A stretch of 64,000 bases of DNA from Stenopsyche tienmushanensis (taxonomy: Eukaryota > Arthropoda > Insecta > Trichoptera > Stenopsychidae): positions 124,001 to 188,000 of the forward strand of contig WACJ01000394.1 of the NCBI GenBank assembly GCA_008973525.1, read 5' to 3'. Under the pieces are notes generated by a model. It saw only the letters and a program-made list of their open reading frames with translations. It had not been told where the DNA came from and did no database searches. Shown piece after piece: positions 45,343-56,690 of the stretch. How positions within the stretch are numbered: position 1 is the stretch's first letter; each line of letters starts with the position of its first letter. Made by a program: the position numbers and the translations under genes.

Positions 45343-45567
45343 CAGGGGTGGCCAACCCAAATGATCTTGCAGGCCACTTTGGAAATGCATCATAGCTCCA
45401 CGGGCCGCATATTAAATTGTATATCCCCATTTTAGATTTAGATACACTATAGACATTTTTTTGAAGTGAAAAAATATATTTTGTAAAAGTGTAATAAATC
45501 TTGCGGGCTCGAAAAATATTCAAGGCGGGCCACATGCGGCCCGCGGGCCGGGGGTTGGCCACCCCTG
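45343..45567. mobile_element. hAT-type MITE inserted in mariner copy e
   Basis: The 225-bp element begins CAGGGGTGGCCAACCC and ends GGGTTGGCCACCCCTG, perfect 16-bp inverted repeats. CTTTAGAT is duplicated exactly at both sides (45335-45342 and 45568-45575). GCGGCC-rich motifs lie just inside the right end. It has no coding capacity. Confidence 0.95.
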
Positions 45568-45575
45568 CTTTAGAT

Positions 45576-45813
45576 AGCCGCATTTACTCGCAGGTGATCA
45601 ACGCGTCCACAATTCAGAGCGTTATTTGGAGCTATTTTAGCGCAATATTTTTTTTTTCGTATGGTATGTAACAATGGATGAAACATACATTCATTACAAT
45701 ACTTCATACTCAAATCGGTTGTCAGGCTAGTAGATAGTAACCAACAAAAGTTGTTACCGACTAAAAATGTAAATATCTTTAAGTTTTGACCTTTAATTTT
45801 GGGATGAAAATTT
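45576..45813 (+). mobile_element. Piece of mariner family 2 lodged in mariner copy e
   Basis: CTCGCAGGTGATCAACGCGT then CCACAATTCAGAGCGTT and TTTAAGTTTTGACCTT match 49018-49120, the middle of mariner family 2. A further 126-bp A+T-rich insert flanked by TA (about 45648-45773) interrupts it. No mariner ends are present, so this piece did not arrive by normal transposition. Confidence 0.75.
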
Positions 45814-46244
45814 TCTGGCAATTGCATCCGTTAGATTGTCTAGTTGGAAACAATATTTTATTAAATTGATCGTTTCACTTTGCTGAAGTAGCTCATAATA
45901 AACTACCCCCTTCCAGTTCAACCAAATACATATCAAATTTTTTTTGTATGTAGGCCAGGTTTAGCTACAGTTAAAGCTTCTGTACCCTTGATCCAAGACC
46001 GTTTACGTTGGATATTCTCATAGAGTGTCCAAATTTCATCTCCAGTGACGAGTCTCTTCAAAAAAGGTTGGCAATTATGTCGTTGGAGAAGAAGATCGCA
46101 TATTGAAATACGCTGAAGTTTATTTGAGTCAGTTATTTTATCTAGTTAGCTATTTCGTGAACAGTATATCGCAGTTTTTCTTTAACCATGGCTATGATTA
46201 GATGTGTTCATTTGCGAAAGAAACTTATGGGACAACCTAACATT

Positions 46245-48685
46245 TACCAGATATCGCACTCCTTTTTTCCATATAAATATATAAAAACACATTTTTTTTT
46301 CAAATAATAAATAAATCTTTCGCTATATATGTTTTCTATTCTGCCTATAAGTAGACCATACATCCAAGTAATTTTTCTAGTAAATATTTCATTAAGATAA
46401 CATAATACGTTTCTGATAAATTCTTTAAGCTTTTAAAGCAAAAATTCATGCAAGTTGCTACCTATTTTTCATTTAATGCGTATCCTTTTCGCTCATGAAT
46501 TTAAATAAGCTCGTGATAAATGATGAATAAAAGCAGGAGAAGTCCTTTTGAGCATAATATATTTCGTTCATAAAATCCAGAATCCCTTCTAAAATTCTCA
46601 AAAGACGAATAGCTAAAACCAAATGTGTCGCTGGAATATTGATATATAAAAAATAAATTGAGTTTGTATGTGTCAGAATTAAGAATAAAAGCGAAACTGT
46701 TTTCCCTCGAGCTAAGAGAATATATCATTATATCATGTGAAGAACGCAAAGCGATGAGAAAAACGCTATTTGTGTCGACCATGATAAACTTTTTTATTGT
46801 AATTGATATTTATTAGGAAAATATTCAGCATGGCTTACATTATAAGGGTGAGTTTGGGGACATTAAAATAAAAGGGTCATTCACATTCCATTAAAATTTA
46901 TATAATACTCACGTAGACATGAACAAGTATTTAGTTCATGAAATATTAAACAAAAATCGTCATCTGAAAGAGAAGAAAGAAATGAAACTTCGGCCAATTT
47001 ACAAAGTTATTGGAAACTTTCGACGTAGCCTTTAATTTGAGTGATAGCTAAAATTATACTTAGGGTAATACTCAGGGTTCTTTTGTATTCGATTCGATTC
47101 GATTTAATTCCGCATCACTTTCACATAAATGCCTATAACTTTTCTCTAACCGTATAATGTTTAAAATTTAATGTATCAATAAGTCCTTTCCGACTTTTGT
47201 ATTTATTTATTAATATAAAATATTTACTTAATTTCTATATCAAATCTTTCGTCATCTGTACTTATATAAGTACAATCCATTGGCTCATCATCAGTAGTGG
47301 AAGAAGAAGCAGTAGTAGTCTTTTTAAAAAACATATCCAACTTAAGTTGAGTTGTTTGTCGTATTTTTTCCTGGATATTTCTTTGTAGCAAGCAAGATCT
47401 TCCTGAAAACGGCGGTTTATAGTCAAAAATCTTTCGTTACCCGAATCTGTTGAATATCTTGTGTTAAATGTTTATTTTTTGCTGAAAATTTTATCCACAA
47501 CCCCTTTTCTCTCATATTTGGAATGAATGAAGCCAAGGAATTTCCTATGGAAAATACGTCATCGTTATTCATTAATATTTTTACTCTTCACTTTTCCGCG
47601 AAATGAAATTACAATTTACACTTTCACTTGAAAAGTGAAAGGAAATTGTAAATGTGCTTGACTAACGACCCGTCGATTTCGAATCGAAGAAATTAAATAT
47701 AGTATTTCAGATTTATCATGGAAAACCTATAATACTTACCCCGAGAGCTTTTACTGCATGACTTTTGACCACCTTTGATATTTGGGTCACCAGCAAATCC
47801 TTTGAGTTACACTTCATAATTTTCCACAATTTCCATCTGGACTCTTGTATTATATTTCACTCTCAAAATGGATTTTTAAAATTTACTTTGCTCAAGTCCT
47901 CAATCGATTTCGCGATCAATTGATTGCGGATTGCTTTTGCGTCATACACAATGGGCATACCTGAAATAAAAGTATTAATACAGTTGCAAGGATGATCCAT
48001 TAGAGAAATGATATTGAATAATGTGATATTATTTAAACACAAAAGATTTTTGATAGTGATTTAATAATGGTCTCAGATCCTTCAACGATCGATTTGTTCT
48101 TTGTGATTTACTTTTGCAAACATTTGGTGGATTAAATAAGGCCATCATTAAGTCGTGCTAGTTTTCTTTTACTAACAACCCAAAAATACTTCTTTGTATT
48201 TACGGAGGAAATTGAAGAAAGCCGTATAAAGTCCGTCCGGAAATTTAAGCCAAAGGTTGATTTGCACAACTTTTGTAGCAAAAAATTATTCCAGTGTCAA
48301 CAGATGAGATAAAAGGTATATTCTTTCATTAAAAAATTAGACATATTTTTAAATATATAATATACAATCAACAACAATAAAAAAACTAGAAATCCTAGAG
48401 AGAATTATGAAAGAGATTTTAAAGCTTTTAAAAAGGAGCCAAATAAGCATGATCATAGATGCCAATGATGATGAATCATAGACATTATTAAAATATTAGT
48501 AAAAAATCATAAAATCTCATATTTAAAATTAATTGGAATGATGAAAAAAACGTACGACATTTAACACATCACTCAATAAGTTCGTAGGATGACATACATT
48601 TGGTACTATTATTGTCAAATTCATACGATATTTAAAAAAGATCAAATCTTCAAATAATACAATTTAAAGTTTTATAGCAATCTGA
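46245..48685. other. No recognised gene
   Basis: A+T-rich sequence. The 93-codon minus frame at 46501-46782 and the 63-codon frame at 47197-47388 are unrecognised. No element ends were found. Confidence 0.5.
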
Positions 48686-48689
48686 CGTT

Positions 48690-49480
48690 TAAACAACAAG
48701 CTACGGTGATTTTAGTGACGCTACTTTTGTAATTTTCAAAACAAGTATTATTCAAACTCTGCTTGATGGAGACAAATGATAGAGAAGCGGTTTGCTGATT
48801 TTAAATGCGACCATACAAACACTAATGATGCTGAACGCTCTGGTTGCCCAAATTCATCACTTGCTCCAGAAAACACGAAAAGACTATAAAATAGTTTTGG
48901 CTGATCGTAAATTGAAGTTGCGTGAAATAGCTGATACCTTAAAGATATCAGAAGGCAGTGTATTCACCCTTTTGTATCAAAATTTTTCCAAGATCTGTAC
49001 GAAGTGGTTACCGCTTTTGCTCGCAGGTGATCAACGCGTCCACAATTCAGAGCGTTGTTTGAAGCTATTTTAGCACAATATCTTTAAGTTTTGACCTTCG
49101 TATTTCGGGATGAAAATTTGAGATTATCAATCAATCATAATATTATTATATGGGTTGACGTGTTACAAATTGATCGCAACAATGGCAAAATTGCACAAAT
49201 GTACTTTTAATTGCATCCTTATCTACCATATTCTCTGAATATGGGTTTTAGCGACTGATACTTGTTTGCAGACCTGAAAAGAATACTCCTATAAAGAGAT
49301 TTGGCTCCAATGAAGAAGCAATTTCCGAAGCTGAAGCCTATTTTAAAGCCAAATATAAATCTATAAAAAAGATATTGAAACGTTAGAGGCGTTGAAATGA
49401 ACGTATCACTGTGTATGTTATGGTTTTATAGCCAAAATATTTTGGTACCATTCATCTGGACTTGTTTATAGACATATATA
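48690..49480 (+). mobile_element. Mariner family 2 relic
   Basis: Readable in order: AERSGCPNS near 48830, LADRKLKLREIADTLKISEG then SVFTLL (second DNA-binding helix set), KWLPLLLAGDQRVHNSERCL, and after a gap LFADLKR near 49267, FGSNEEAISEAEAYFKAKYK and a RWNERI-like C-terminus. This is a mariner transposase related to the mauritiana/SETMAR type. The catalytic middle is lost, with non-matching sequence at about 49125-49240. The frame at 48792-49073 is its N-terminal half. It is a different lineage from family 1 by sequence. Confidence 0.8.
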
Positions 49481-49484
49481 TTCA

Positions 49485-50195
49485 AATAGTAGACATGGCT
49501 AGTGAATCGATTCAAATGAACATTAAGCGAAAACATGAAAAATAATATAAGATTATTTGAATATTCTGGAAATCATTGACAATTTGACTGATTATCCCTA
49601 GCTTAGTGACATGTGGAGCGTCTTATCCAGGCTGTATATGTTCTTTGATGTTTACACACAAGCGCTGCCATCAAAAGCCTCCGTCTTCATTTGCACAAAG
49701 GATCTTTCAACATTAATATTTGCACAAACATCGCACAGGTCTTTTGAACTTAAATATCTGATCTATGTGCTCTCTATTCATCTTTTCACACATTAACGTA
49801 ATCAGCCATTCAATTACGCGGATGTGAACAGATTTCGAAAGTCGAATGTTGAACTCATTCGAATTTATTACATTACATCTAATTTGATTTTATTGAAATG
49901 TGTGGAGAGCTGCGAAGCGAAGGCTTCCATGCTAAAATTTCCATTTCGGCTACGGAATATGTTATATCGGAGAGGGTTTATTAAGGAAGATACTCGATAT
50001 TATGCGATGAAATAAATTTCATGTGGAAACATTTTTTCTCTGTGATTCGAACGGCCCACGCGATTACGCTCTCTCGACAAGCTTTCTTTTGAGCTGTGTG
50101 ATTTTAAATTTGAATAATCCCCGATTAATAATTTGAATATGAAAAATATTGCGAATATTTATTATGGCCGAAGGAAGCTTGCTTAATAAAAATGA
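49485..50195. other. No recognised gene
   Basis: A+T-rich sequence. Frames at 49611-49796 and 49824-50015 are about 60 codons and unrecognised. Confidence 0.5.
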
Positions 50196-50199
50196 ACTG

Positions 50200-50480
50200 A
50201 AGCAGGTCGGTTTGTCTTATATGGTGGATCGCATAGTAGTTGGATTTCATATTGGTTAATAACAGCCTAAACTTTGTCATGCAGGAGCTGCACATCTTTC
50301 GAAAGTTTTCCTCGCCTTTTCTTTATGATGGCTTCTCCCAAAGAAGAAATGATGTGGGCAGAAGTCTCTTATATTATATTGAAGTTCTATCGTATAAAAT
50401 TCTAATTGCAAAAGTTTTCATCGTCCCAGAAAACAGTTACTGTAATCTTTTCAACAGATTTTTCATCTTTAATTAAGGGT
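50200..50480 (-). pseudogene. Mariner-type transposase relic (middle)
   Basis: The minus strand reads ITVTVFWDDENF near 50440, then LGEAIIKKRRGKLSKDVQLL then HDK near 50340-50275, then INQYEIQLLCDPPYKTNRP. Mariner transposases of the SETMAR-like type have TVFWDxxG, AIKxKRRGKLxKGVLLLxDNAPAH and ELLxHPPYSPDLAPSD here. The second catalytic Asp survives as HDK; the third is gone. The plus frame at 50240-50476 is a shadow. Confidence 0.7.
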
Positions 50481-50484
50481 GAGA

Positions 50485-51655
50485 TATGTTTTGTTTTTCC
50501 ATTGCATGAATTTAGTCCCGCTTCCAAAATCTGTTTAACCTGTATAGTAGGAGCTCTAAAAGAAGAAGCTTAAAAGGCATTAAATTGCACGATCTAGGTG
50601 CCCTGTTCACGTTACTATCACGCGAGTTAACCGTACTCTCAAATCGATCGTGCAGAATGTCCGTCATGGCATGCGCTGTATGGCACGTAGAGCCTTCCTA
50701 TTAAAACCACATGTTGTCAGTATCCATATTATCCAGATTTAGCAATTAAAAGTTAATTATTATCATGTTTTCATCCGAAAATGGACTTAAATCGTCGCTA
50801 AAAAATTTTTTTTTTGCGAAACGATTCTCGAATGGTGTACTGATTTTGAAAATAAAATTTCATACCGTGTATATTTGGTTCAACTCTATAACTTATAAAT
50901 TTGCCATACACTATTAAATAATTCACAATAAATTTGATAAATATTGCTTTAACAATATGGCGGCTATATCCAAACAAAGTTTGAGCGTCCCTATTGAAAG
51001 TCCCTATAAAAATGTCTATCATTACGTCATTTCATACGGAACACTATTCATTATTTTATGTCTGTTATGGATGATAGAAGTTCTGTTACTGTTTTATCTT
51101 TGACTCAAATAACATTGTCGTAAGCAATTAATTAATTATAAGATCGTTCGTTCAACTTCCCTCCAAAGTGGCAAACTATTGCGAATTGTTCAGTCTAAAA
51201 ATAAGAAAGTCGAATCTAATGAATCAAATATCAACGCCATCAATCCAAGAATAATTTTCAACAACGCCCAAAACGACTTTATTCTTAGAATTGAAATCAC
51301 AAACTTTTGTCTCCATACTCAGAGACACATTTAAGACGTTAAGCAAAGCTTTAATGTTTGTTTGATTACTTTGCGTACGACATTTAAGACTTCACGTCAT
51401 AGACCGTATGAACTTTAGCTAGACGTCTCCAACTTAAAGCTAGATTTAATGTTATTTTTTAAATCCAATTGACAAGTAAAAAGAGATTTTCTTTTAAAAA
51501 ACAATTTATTGAGTTTAAAATCATACGAAATTCAATAAATACATATAAAATACGATGAAATTACTGAATGTAATGCTGTTGTAAGAAAAAGGATTGGATA
51601 TTGTCTTCATTCTGATAATTGGAAGATCAAGTGTATTCATAAAAAAATGAAGGGG
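50485..51655. other. No recognised gene
   Basis: A+T-rich except for a moderately G+C-rich patch at 50590-50700 bounded by GCACGAT and ATCGTGC. The 74-codon minus frame at 50798-51022 is unrecognised. Confidence 0.5.
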
Positions 51656-51660
51656 CAAAA

Positions 51661-51925
51661 GGGGGGGACCCAAAAATATTCACGTATTTAGTAATACATA
51701 GTTCAAATTTACTAATAATATTTTTTAAATAAAATAGAAGCAAAAGACGATCTTAAGTTCATTTCCACTTCAGCATTATTGAATCTTTTTTCTCTTAAGC
51801 TTTGCTCTGTATACCAGTGAATAAGGATGATGCGATAAAACTTCTCAACTTAATTGCTGTGATTCAGTGTCAATTTGTCTTAATCAAGACCTATCCACTT
51901 ATCCTATTCGTTTTGCCGATGATCC
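51661..51925 (+). repeat. GGGGACCC-end repeat family P, copy P4 (left part)
   Basis: Left end GGGGGGACCCAAAAATATTC then ACGTATTTAG matches copy P3. ACCTATCCACTTATCCTATT then CGTTTTGCCGATG (51884-51916) is the central motif. The right half is missing. Confidence 0.6.
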
Positions 51926-51989
51926 ATAGACATCTTTGATATTTTATTTGCTTTATAGGCTTCAATAAAACAGGGGCACGTGTCATGAT

Positions 51990-52870
51990 TTAATCGATAA
52001 AAGGAAAAATCAACCGTTTTTACTCTATCCTGTGATTGGAGATGAAAAGTGGGTGTTGTAATCAAATCAAAAACTCAAAAGACAGTGACTTTCAAAGGGA
52101 AAAGTAAAGAAACTAGCCTCTCAACACCGGGTCTAACAGTAAAATTAACTCTTTTATATAATATGTATAGTGAGACTCCAAATGGATAATCTACCGTGTT
52201 GATTAAGAAGAAGTCAGGTGCAATCAACCGTCGTTAACCCCTAAAGGAGTACTGTCCCAGGGCCTGGGATCCCTTGCACTTTTATACACTGAGCTCGGAA
52301 ACAGAGAGAGACAGACAGATAGCTGCTTATTGAATGAGTCTTTGTCCAATTATCATTCCCTTCTAAACCAGGAGCAAATTAATCCATTTTTTGTGTATTG
52401 TTTATGCAAAGAAATGACGTGGCCTTGTATGTTATTAACAGTGTTTATTTACAATTGACTGCCTCGAATTGAAGATTGCCTTACACTGATAGGAGCATCA
52501 ACGACTTCATCGATTTTAAATTTGCTCACTTTAGCGAGCAATTTTCAGCGACGTGATAATACGTGACCCCATAAATCAAAGATAATCGAAAACAAATTAA
52601 AGAAACTCGATTGGCAAACGATTCCGCATCCACTTTATTTCCCTGAACTTGCTCTTTCCGACTGTCATTTATTTAGAACGATGCAGCATTATTTATTGGG
52701 GAAAAAACTCACAAACATAGAGGAGGTTAAAAATATTTTATATCAAAACTTGTTGAATTTTAATCTTCCGGAATTAAAAAAAAATATTAAATAGATGGGA
52801 AAGGGTTGTATCTACTGAAAGAGAATACATTGAATCGATGAAATTGGTTGATTCTTTTTTTGTTTTTAAA
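51990..52870 (+). pseudogene. Mariner-type transposase relic, split by a 320-bp insertion
   Basis: The left piece reads VIGDEKWVL (first catalytic Asp) near 52035 and LSKGKVKK, then loses clarity. The right piece from about 52553 reads DNT-stop-PHKSKIIENKLKKLDW, then IPHPLYFPELAPSDCHLFRT with the third Asp, YLLGKKLTNIEEVK and a REYIESMKL C-terminus. Stop codons and frameshifts are frequent. The intervening 52234-52550 is unrelated and begins at a TTAA. A lineage distinct from family 1 by its C-terminus. Confidence 0.72.
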
Positions 52871-52910
52871 ACGACATTCCTAACTGGACAATCTATTATT
52901 CGTACGACCA

Positions 52911-53270
52911 TCTAATATATAAAAAGGAATTGGGCTTTGTTCGTTCGAAATGCGCTACCATACCGTTCATTAGATAGCAATAAAACTTCATCCACTTATT
53001 GCTAAAGATTTTGCAAGTAATATAGGCATAGTTTAACATATAAAAATTAATGTTTGTTTGTCTGTATTTAATGCGCTGCCATACCGTTCATTCAATTGCA
53101 ATAAAACTTTGCCAACTTATTGTTTGCACTTTTTTAACAAATATAGGTATAGTACATTTGATTTATAGTAGATCTTATATATAAAGATCAATGTTTGTAT
53201 GTTTGTTCATATTTATAATAAAACCAGGAACGATATTTTTAGAATTATTACTTTTGTGGCAACACGCTAG
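52911..53270 (+). mobile_element. Stacked 5' ends of a second Helitron family
   Basis: Three related 5' starts lie in a row. The first, TCTAATATATAAAAAGGAAT at 52911 after an A, runs into ATGCGCTACCATACCGTTCA. The second, near 53037, has ATAAAAATTAATGTTTGTTT and ATGCGCTGCCATACCGTTCA. The third, TCTTATATATAAAGATCAAT at 53173 after an A, is followed 98 bp on by GCAACACGCTAG ending at 53270 before T. TC starts, TGTTTGT-rich leaders and a CTAG end fit short Helitrons. No coding sequence. Confidence 0.65.
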
Positions 53271-53274
53271 TTAT

Positions 53275-54365
53275 CTATACATTTTTCTCAACTTATTTAT
53301 ACATTCACGTTAAGATCATTGTTTTTTCTAGTAAAAGCGTAATTTTACAAAAGTGAACCCCATGCCATAATCCCCGGCCATGAAATAAAAAAATCGCCAT
53401 GGAATAATTTTAAGTTTAAATTTCGCCAAATTGACGGATGCGGTTAACGTAGTGTTGATGACGCAGGTCCTTTAAGCTTACCAATTATATTTTTAATTTT
53501 GTTAAGAAGACCACATTATAAATTCTACACAGGACCCCAACTTCAATACCCACGCGTTTTCTTGCGGCTGAAAATAATCTAATAGTGCGAAATACAAATG
53601 ACCCCACGGCATTCCCAATTTAGATCCTTATTGAGTTTTTTCATAAATAAAAAAGCGTATATTTTAAGTTCAAGTTGCAAAATTAGATTAGGATGTATTT
53701 TAAGAAGGTTTCAGTTTTGGAGTCGGTACTATTACGTATTTACGCCATTACCGAGTCTTCGAAATGCGGCTTTTTATGTACTTAATACAGTCCGTACAAG
53801 GTTTATTGTAATAGTTTTATATTTTAGAGTTTCCCGACGATCGATAGCTTTTTTTGAACAAAATGTATGAAAAAAATAATCCAGAATTAATATATTTACT
53901 TGGGGCGCTCTTCGGCTTAACGAAAACCACAACGAGCCTTGCTGATCTATCAAGGTAGAATAAATTTCTTCCATATTATTTCATTCAAGTCACAAAGACG
54001 TAAAAGTATGATTTGCCTTCCAGTTATTCATTAGAATCATTAATAGATGAAAGCATGGAAGGTAATCGAAAATTCTGGCTGAGATGGAAAATGTTTTTTG
54101 AATAAATTACTTGAAGCTTTCGCCGAATGCTCGCACGCTTGATAGTTTTTTTTGTTGCTTTTACATCTCAATATTTTCATCCCTAACAAAATATTGCTTG
54201 TTGTTTTTGGAAGTAGGGTAAGCGCTTATCGAACGAAAAACTTCGGCGAAATTTATTAATAGTTTAGAAAAAACGCTATTATAATACAACGGCTATTTAT
54301 TACGGATTATTCTCTTAATAAATATTAATTTAGCTGAATTTATACATTCTGTTTGCGAGTTTGCT
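53275..54365. other. No recognised gene
   Basis: A+T-rich sequence. The 90-codon frame at 53598-53870 and the overlapping minus frame at 53774-53974 show no family motif. Confidence 0.5.
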
Positions 54366-54369
54366 CTAG

Positions 54370-54690
54370 CTAAGATGAACATCCCAGTGGTCAACCACGC
54401 TATACATATTGAAGAAAAACCATAAAATGGTATTGGATGGCTGATTTAAAGTGTTCGAGCTAACAGACTGAAAATTTGCACATGTGAAAGCTATATGCAA
54501 GATGGGTGCCGCGTTTGCTCACAATGTAATAAAAACAGCATCGTGAGAATGTTTCAATCGAGTATTTGTTGATGTTTTACAGCAATAAAGCCGAGTTTTG
54601 CGTCGATTCACAACCATGGGTGAAACATGGATTTATAGCTTCACACCCGAAACAAAGTAACAGTCAATTGGCTGCACCAATATACAATCA
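54370..54690 (+). pseudogene. Mariner-type transposase relic (N-terminal half)
   Basis: Shifting frames read DEHPSGQPR, KMVLDG, KVFEL, LKICTCESYMQDGCRVCSQC, and TMGET followed by WIYSFTPETK. These track DERSGRP, KMVLDDRRxKVREIA, KxCARWVPRLLT, and VDETWIYHYTPETKQQS of the mauritiana/SETMAR-type mariner transposases. Every block carries stops or shifts. The C-terminal half is absent. Confidence 0.6.
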
Positions 54691-55138
54691 TTTTTAGGTA
54701 TTAAAAAATATTTATCTTTCCACGAAAGAACACCAATGAGTCGCTGACAGTGATATATTTTCAATACGATTACATTTTGATAACGAAATATTTTACACGA
54801 GAGTGTTTTTATTTCATTAAGCTAAATCTATATCGAATGAATCCAAGGATCTTTGTTAAAATAAGGCTTAAAATAAATAATAAATTAAATGGTACATTTT
54901 AATGGCCTACACCAGCTGATCAGGCTTATTTCGAATTTGTTCTCTCGAGCTAATTTTTCTCTTGCAATAATCCCCACCCACATGGTGTACTATACCATAG
55001 ACCTTAAAGGGTCAAACTTAAATGCAAATATGGGCTTAAATAAAAAAAAGCTTAAGTTTAGGTGGGCGGCAAAAAAAAAACAACAATTTTTCATAGAAAC
55101 TTATAGAACAGTTTGTTTTCGAATTTAGCACTTTAGAG
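54690..55138. other. No recognised gene
   Basis: A+T-rich sequence. The 79-codon frame at 54889-55128 is unrecognised. Confidence 0.5.
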
Positions 55139-55139
55139 G

Positions 55140-55885
55140 CCCTTGACGCAGTTTTAGTTTGGGGGAGGTAGACATTCGCCCGTCAATGAACGCGGTTTTT
55201 TTATTATTATTATGTTATTTCCTATTACGTGGCACCAGGGCAGAGAAAGACCTAGTTTTTTAATGGAAAGATGCGCGAAACGATGTAGCCTCGTTGGTTT
55301 GCCCATCAAACGCAGCTGGGATAGCCCAGCTAACATGAGTTGGGTGGGCAGGTCACTCTGTGCTGCGCACCCATAAAGGGGTGTGTGGAACAGCCGATTA
55401 CAGTAGTTGGTGGAGACTCTGTCAAAGGCTCACCACTGTCTTCAACAGCCCAGACAAGCCGGGGAGAACGGTTTTAGGCTGTTCAAATGGCGACTCGTCT
55501 CCGTGGCTAAGTGCTGAGAATGACCAAACCCTGCAGTCCGTCATCTGCTGCAGCCCTCTTCAAACTGAGGTTGCACCCTCGAGTGCAATAGTCTGAATCT
55601 GGTTTTCCTGCAGAAACCTCGCCTCCTTCGGAGGGCGGAGAGCTAAAGGGGTGGGCGCATGGACACTCTGCGCGTAGCGTTTCTAGCGGGGTTAAAAGAT
55701 CTGTGGAAGACACTCTATATGTGGCTGGGGTAACCCGGAGCAGACCATATAGCAGCACAGGAAATGGGATCGCACATTAATGATCCCCAATCCAGTTAGT
55801 CGCTGTCTGTCGTCTGTCATGACTATCCATGGGCTCATCGCTCATGGACCTCTTTTCTACCCGGTTTAATGTTTTAGTCATCAAG
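55140..55885. other. G+C-rich block of unknown identity
   Basis: About 750 bp with far more G+C than the flanks and sharp edges. It contains GGCAGGTCACTCTGTGCTGC, GCCGGGGAGAACGG, CTCGCCTCCTTCGGAGGGCG, and ends ATGGACCTCTTTTCTACCCG then GTTTAATGT, which resembles the end of the island at 28975-29200. No frame exceeds 83 codons and no reverse transcriptase or transposase motif was found. Probably the untranslated part of an unrecognised retroelement. Confidence 0.5.
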
Positions 55886-55889
55886 CCAT

Positions 55890-56208
55890 ATGAATCGTTC
55901 TTATTGCCCCTCATAATTTTAAAATTGTCTATAGCGAGCCTTTTTAAACTCTTTTTCTAGGTTAGTTTTGAAAATCAAGGTGATTAGGACATGAGACTAG
56001 GTGTTTGTCTAAATAGATACAAGCGACATCCTTATCGCTCTGAAGAGTTTTGTTTATTTGGTCTTGGTCTATGTTTATGTAACATCTCATAAATAGTTCG
56101 AGAGTGGCATCATTAACGGAATATCAACACACTATTTATTAGTATTGTGTTCGTTTTGTTGGCTTAGTCGCAAAAATAGTCATAATATGCCGTAGGTAAT
56201 GAACGAGT
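55890..56208. other. No recognised gene
   Basis: A+T-rich spacer between the G+C-rich block and the solo LTR. Nothing is supported. Confidence 0.5.
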
Positions 56209-56210
56209 AA

Positions 56211-56690
56211 TGTATGATAGGGATGCCTAAAAACCCGCGTCGAAGCGGGGGCGTTCTTGGGGCAGAGTCCCCGGGCGGCTCCCCGTCTCCACGTGCTCGT
56301 CGGGATGGCCGCGCTACTGCACGGGTCCGTTCTGCTATCAGGCTGTGATGTGCTGGACGAATGGATGGAAATACGAAGGACGTCGAAAGGAAAGACTCTC
56401 TTCGCAAGATAACTATTTATTCCGCACTACAGGTAGAGAGAGATAGAGGTCTGGCTGCAGGAGGGACAACCTCCCGCAGCCAAGGCCAACCGACGACTCT
56501 CCCGACTCCTGCTTCCTGCGCGTCACTACTCAGCCGGTAACAATGCACGCGCAAAAAGCGATCGGTCGGTAAGCAGGCGCAATGTCTCCGCAGGGCCACA
56601 AGAGATGGCGCTGTTAAAATAGCACATTGCACCTGAAGAGAAATGGAAGATGCCGCTACTATGCGGGGATGATAAATCGCCCACGCTACA
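56211..56690 (-). mobile_element. Solo LTR, LTR family L (copy L4, complete)
   Basis: Read on the minus strand it starts TGTAGCGTGGGCGATTTATC and ends GGCATCCCTATCATACA, so it has the TG...CA ends of an LTR and is 480 bp. It contains a GGAATAAATAG polyadenylation-type signal, a stem from GGCTGCGGGAGG and its near complement, and a G+C-rich 3' part. No 4-6-bp duplication is visible and no internal genes adjoin, so it looks like a solo LTR or a relic. The other copies (2386, 3771, 10933, 26149) match parts of it. Frames at 56180-56407, 56417-56632 and 56526-56879 are not genes. Gypsy versus BEL is undecided. Confidence 0.72.

Larger units (their letters stand above)
44904..46240 (-). mobile_element. 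Mariner family 1, copy e (both ends, layered insertions)
   Basis: Terminal repeats are GAGGGTGTCCCATAAGTTTC at the left and GAAACTTATGGGACAACCTA at the right. The minus strand encodes an N-terminal part with a deletion in the helix-turn-helix, then the TGDEIWTLYENIQ block near 46040. After the insertions comes a clean run: VVFHHDIARPYVSLLVRNKL with the second Asp, PHAPYSPNIAPSDNYLF with the third (34 residues apart, the DD34D of mariner), and the C-terminus ESIMRLPERWRKVMKQN. Frame 44966-45583 covers this C-terminal half plus translated MITE sequence. Not functional. Confidence 0.9.

Noticed and set aside
52234..52519. TTAACCCCTAAAGGAG...TTAA as a piggyBac-like insertion within a mariner relic
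   Set aside because: TTAA occurs at both sides but the would-be terminal repeats do not match each other; TTAA is common in A+T-rich DNA.
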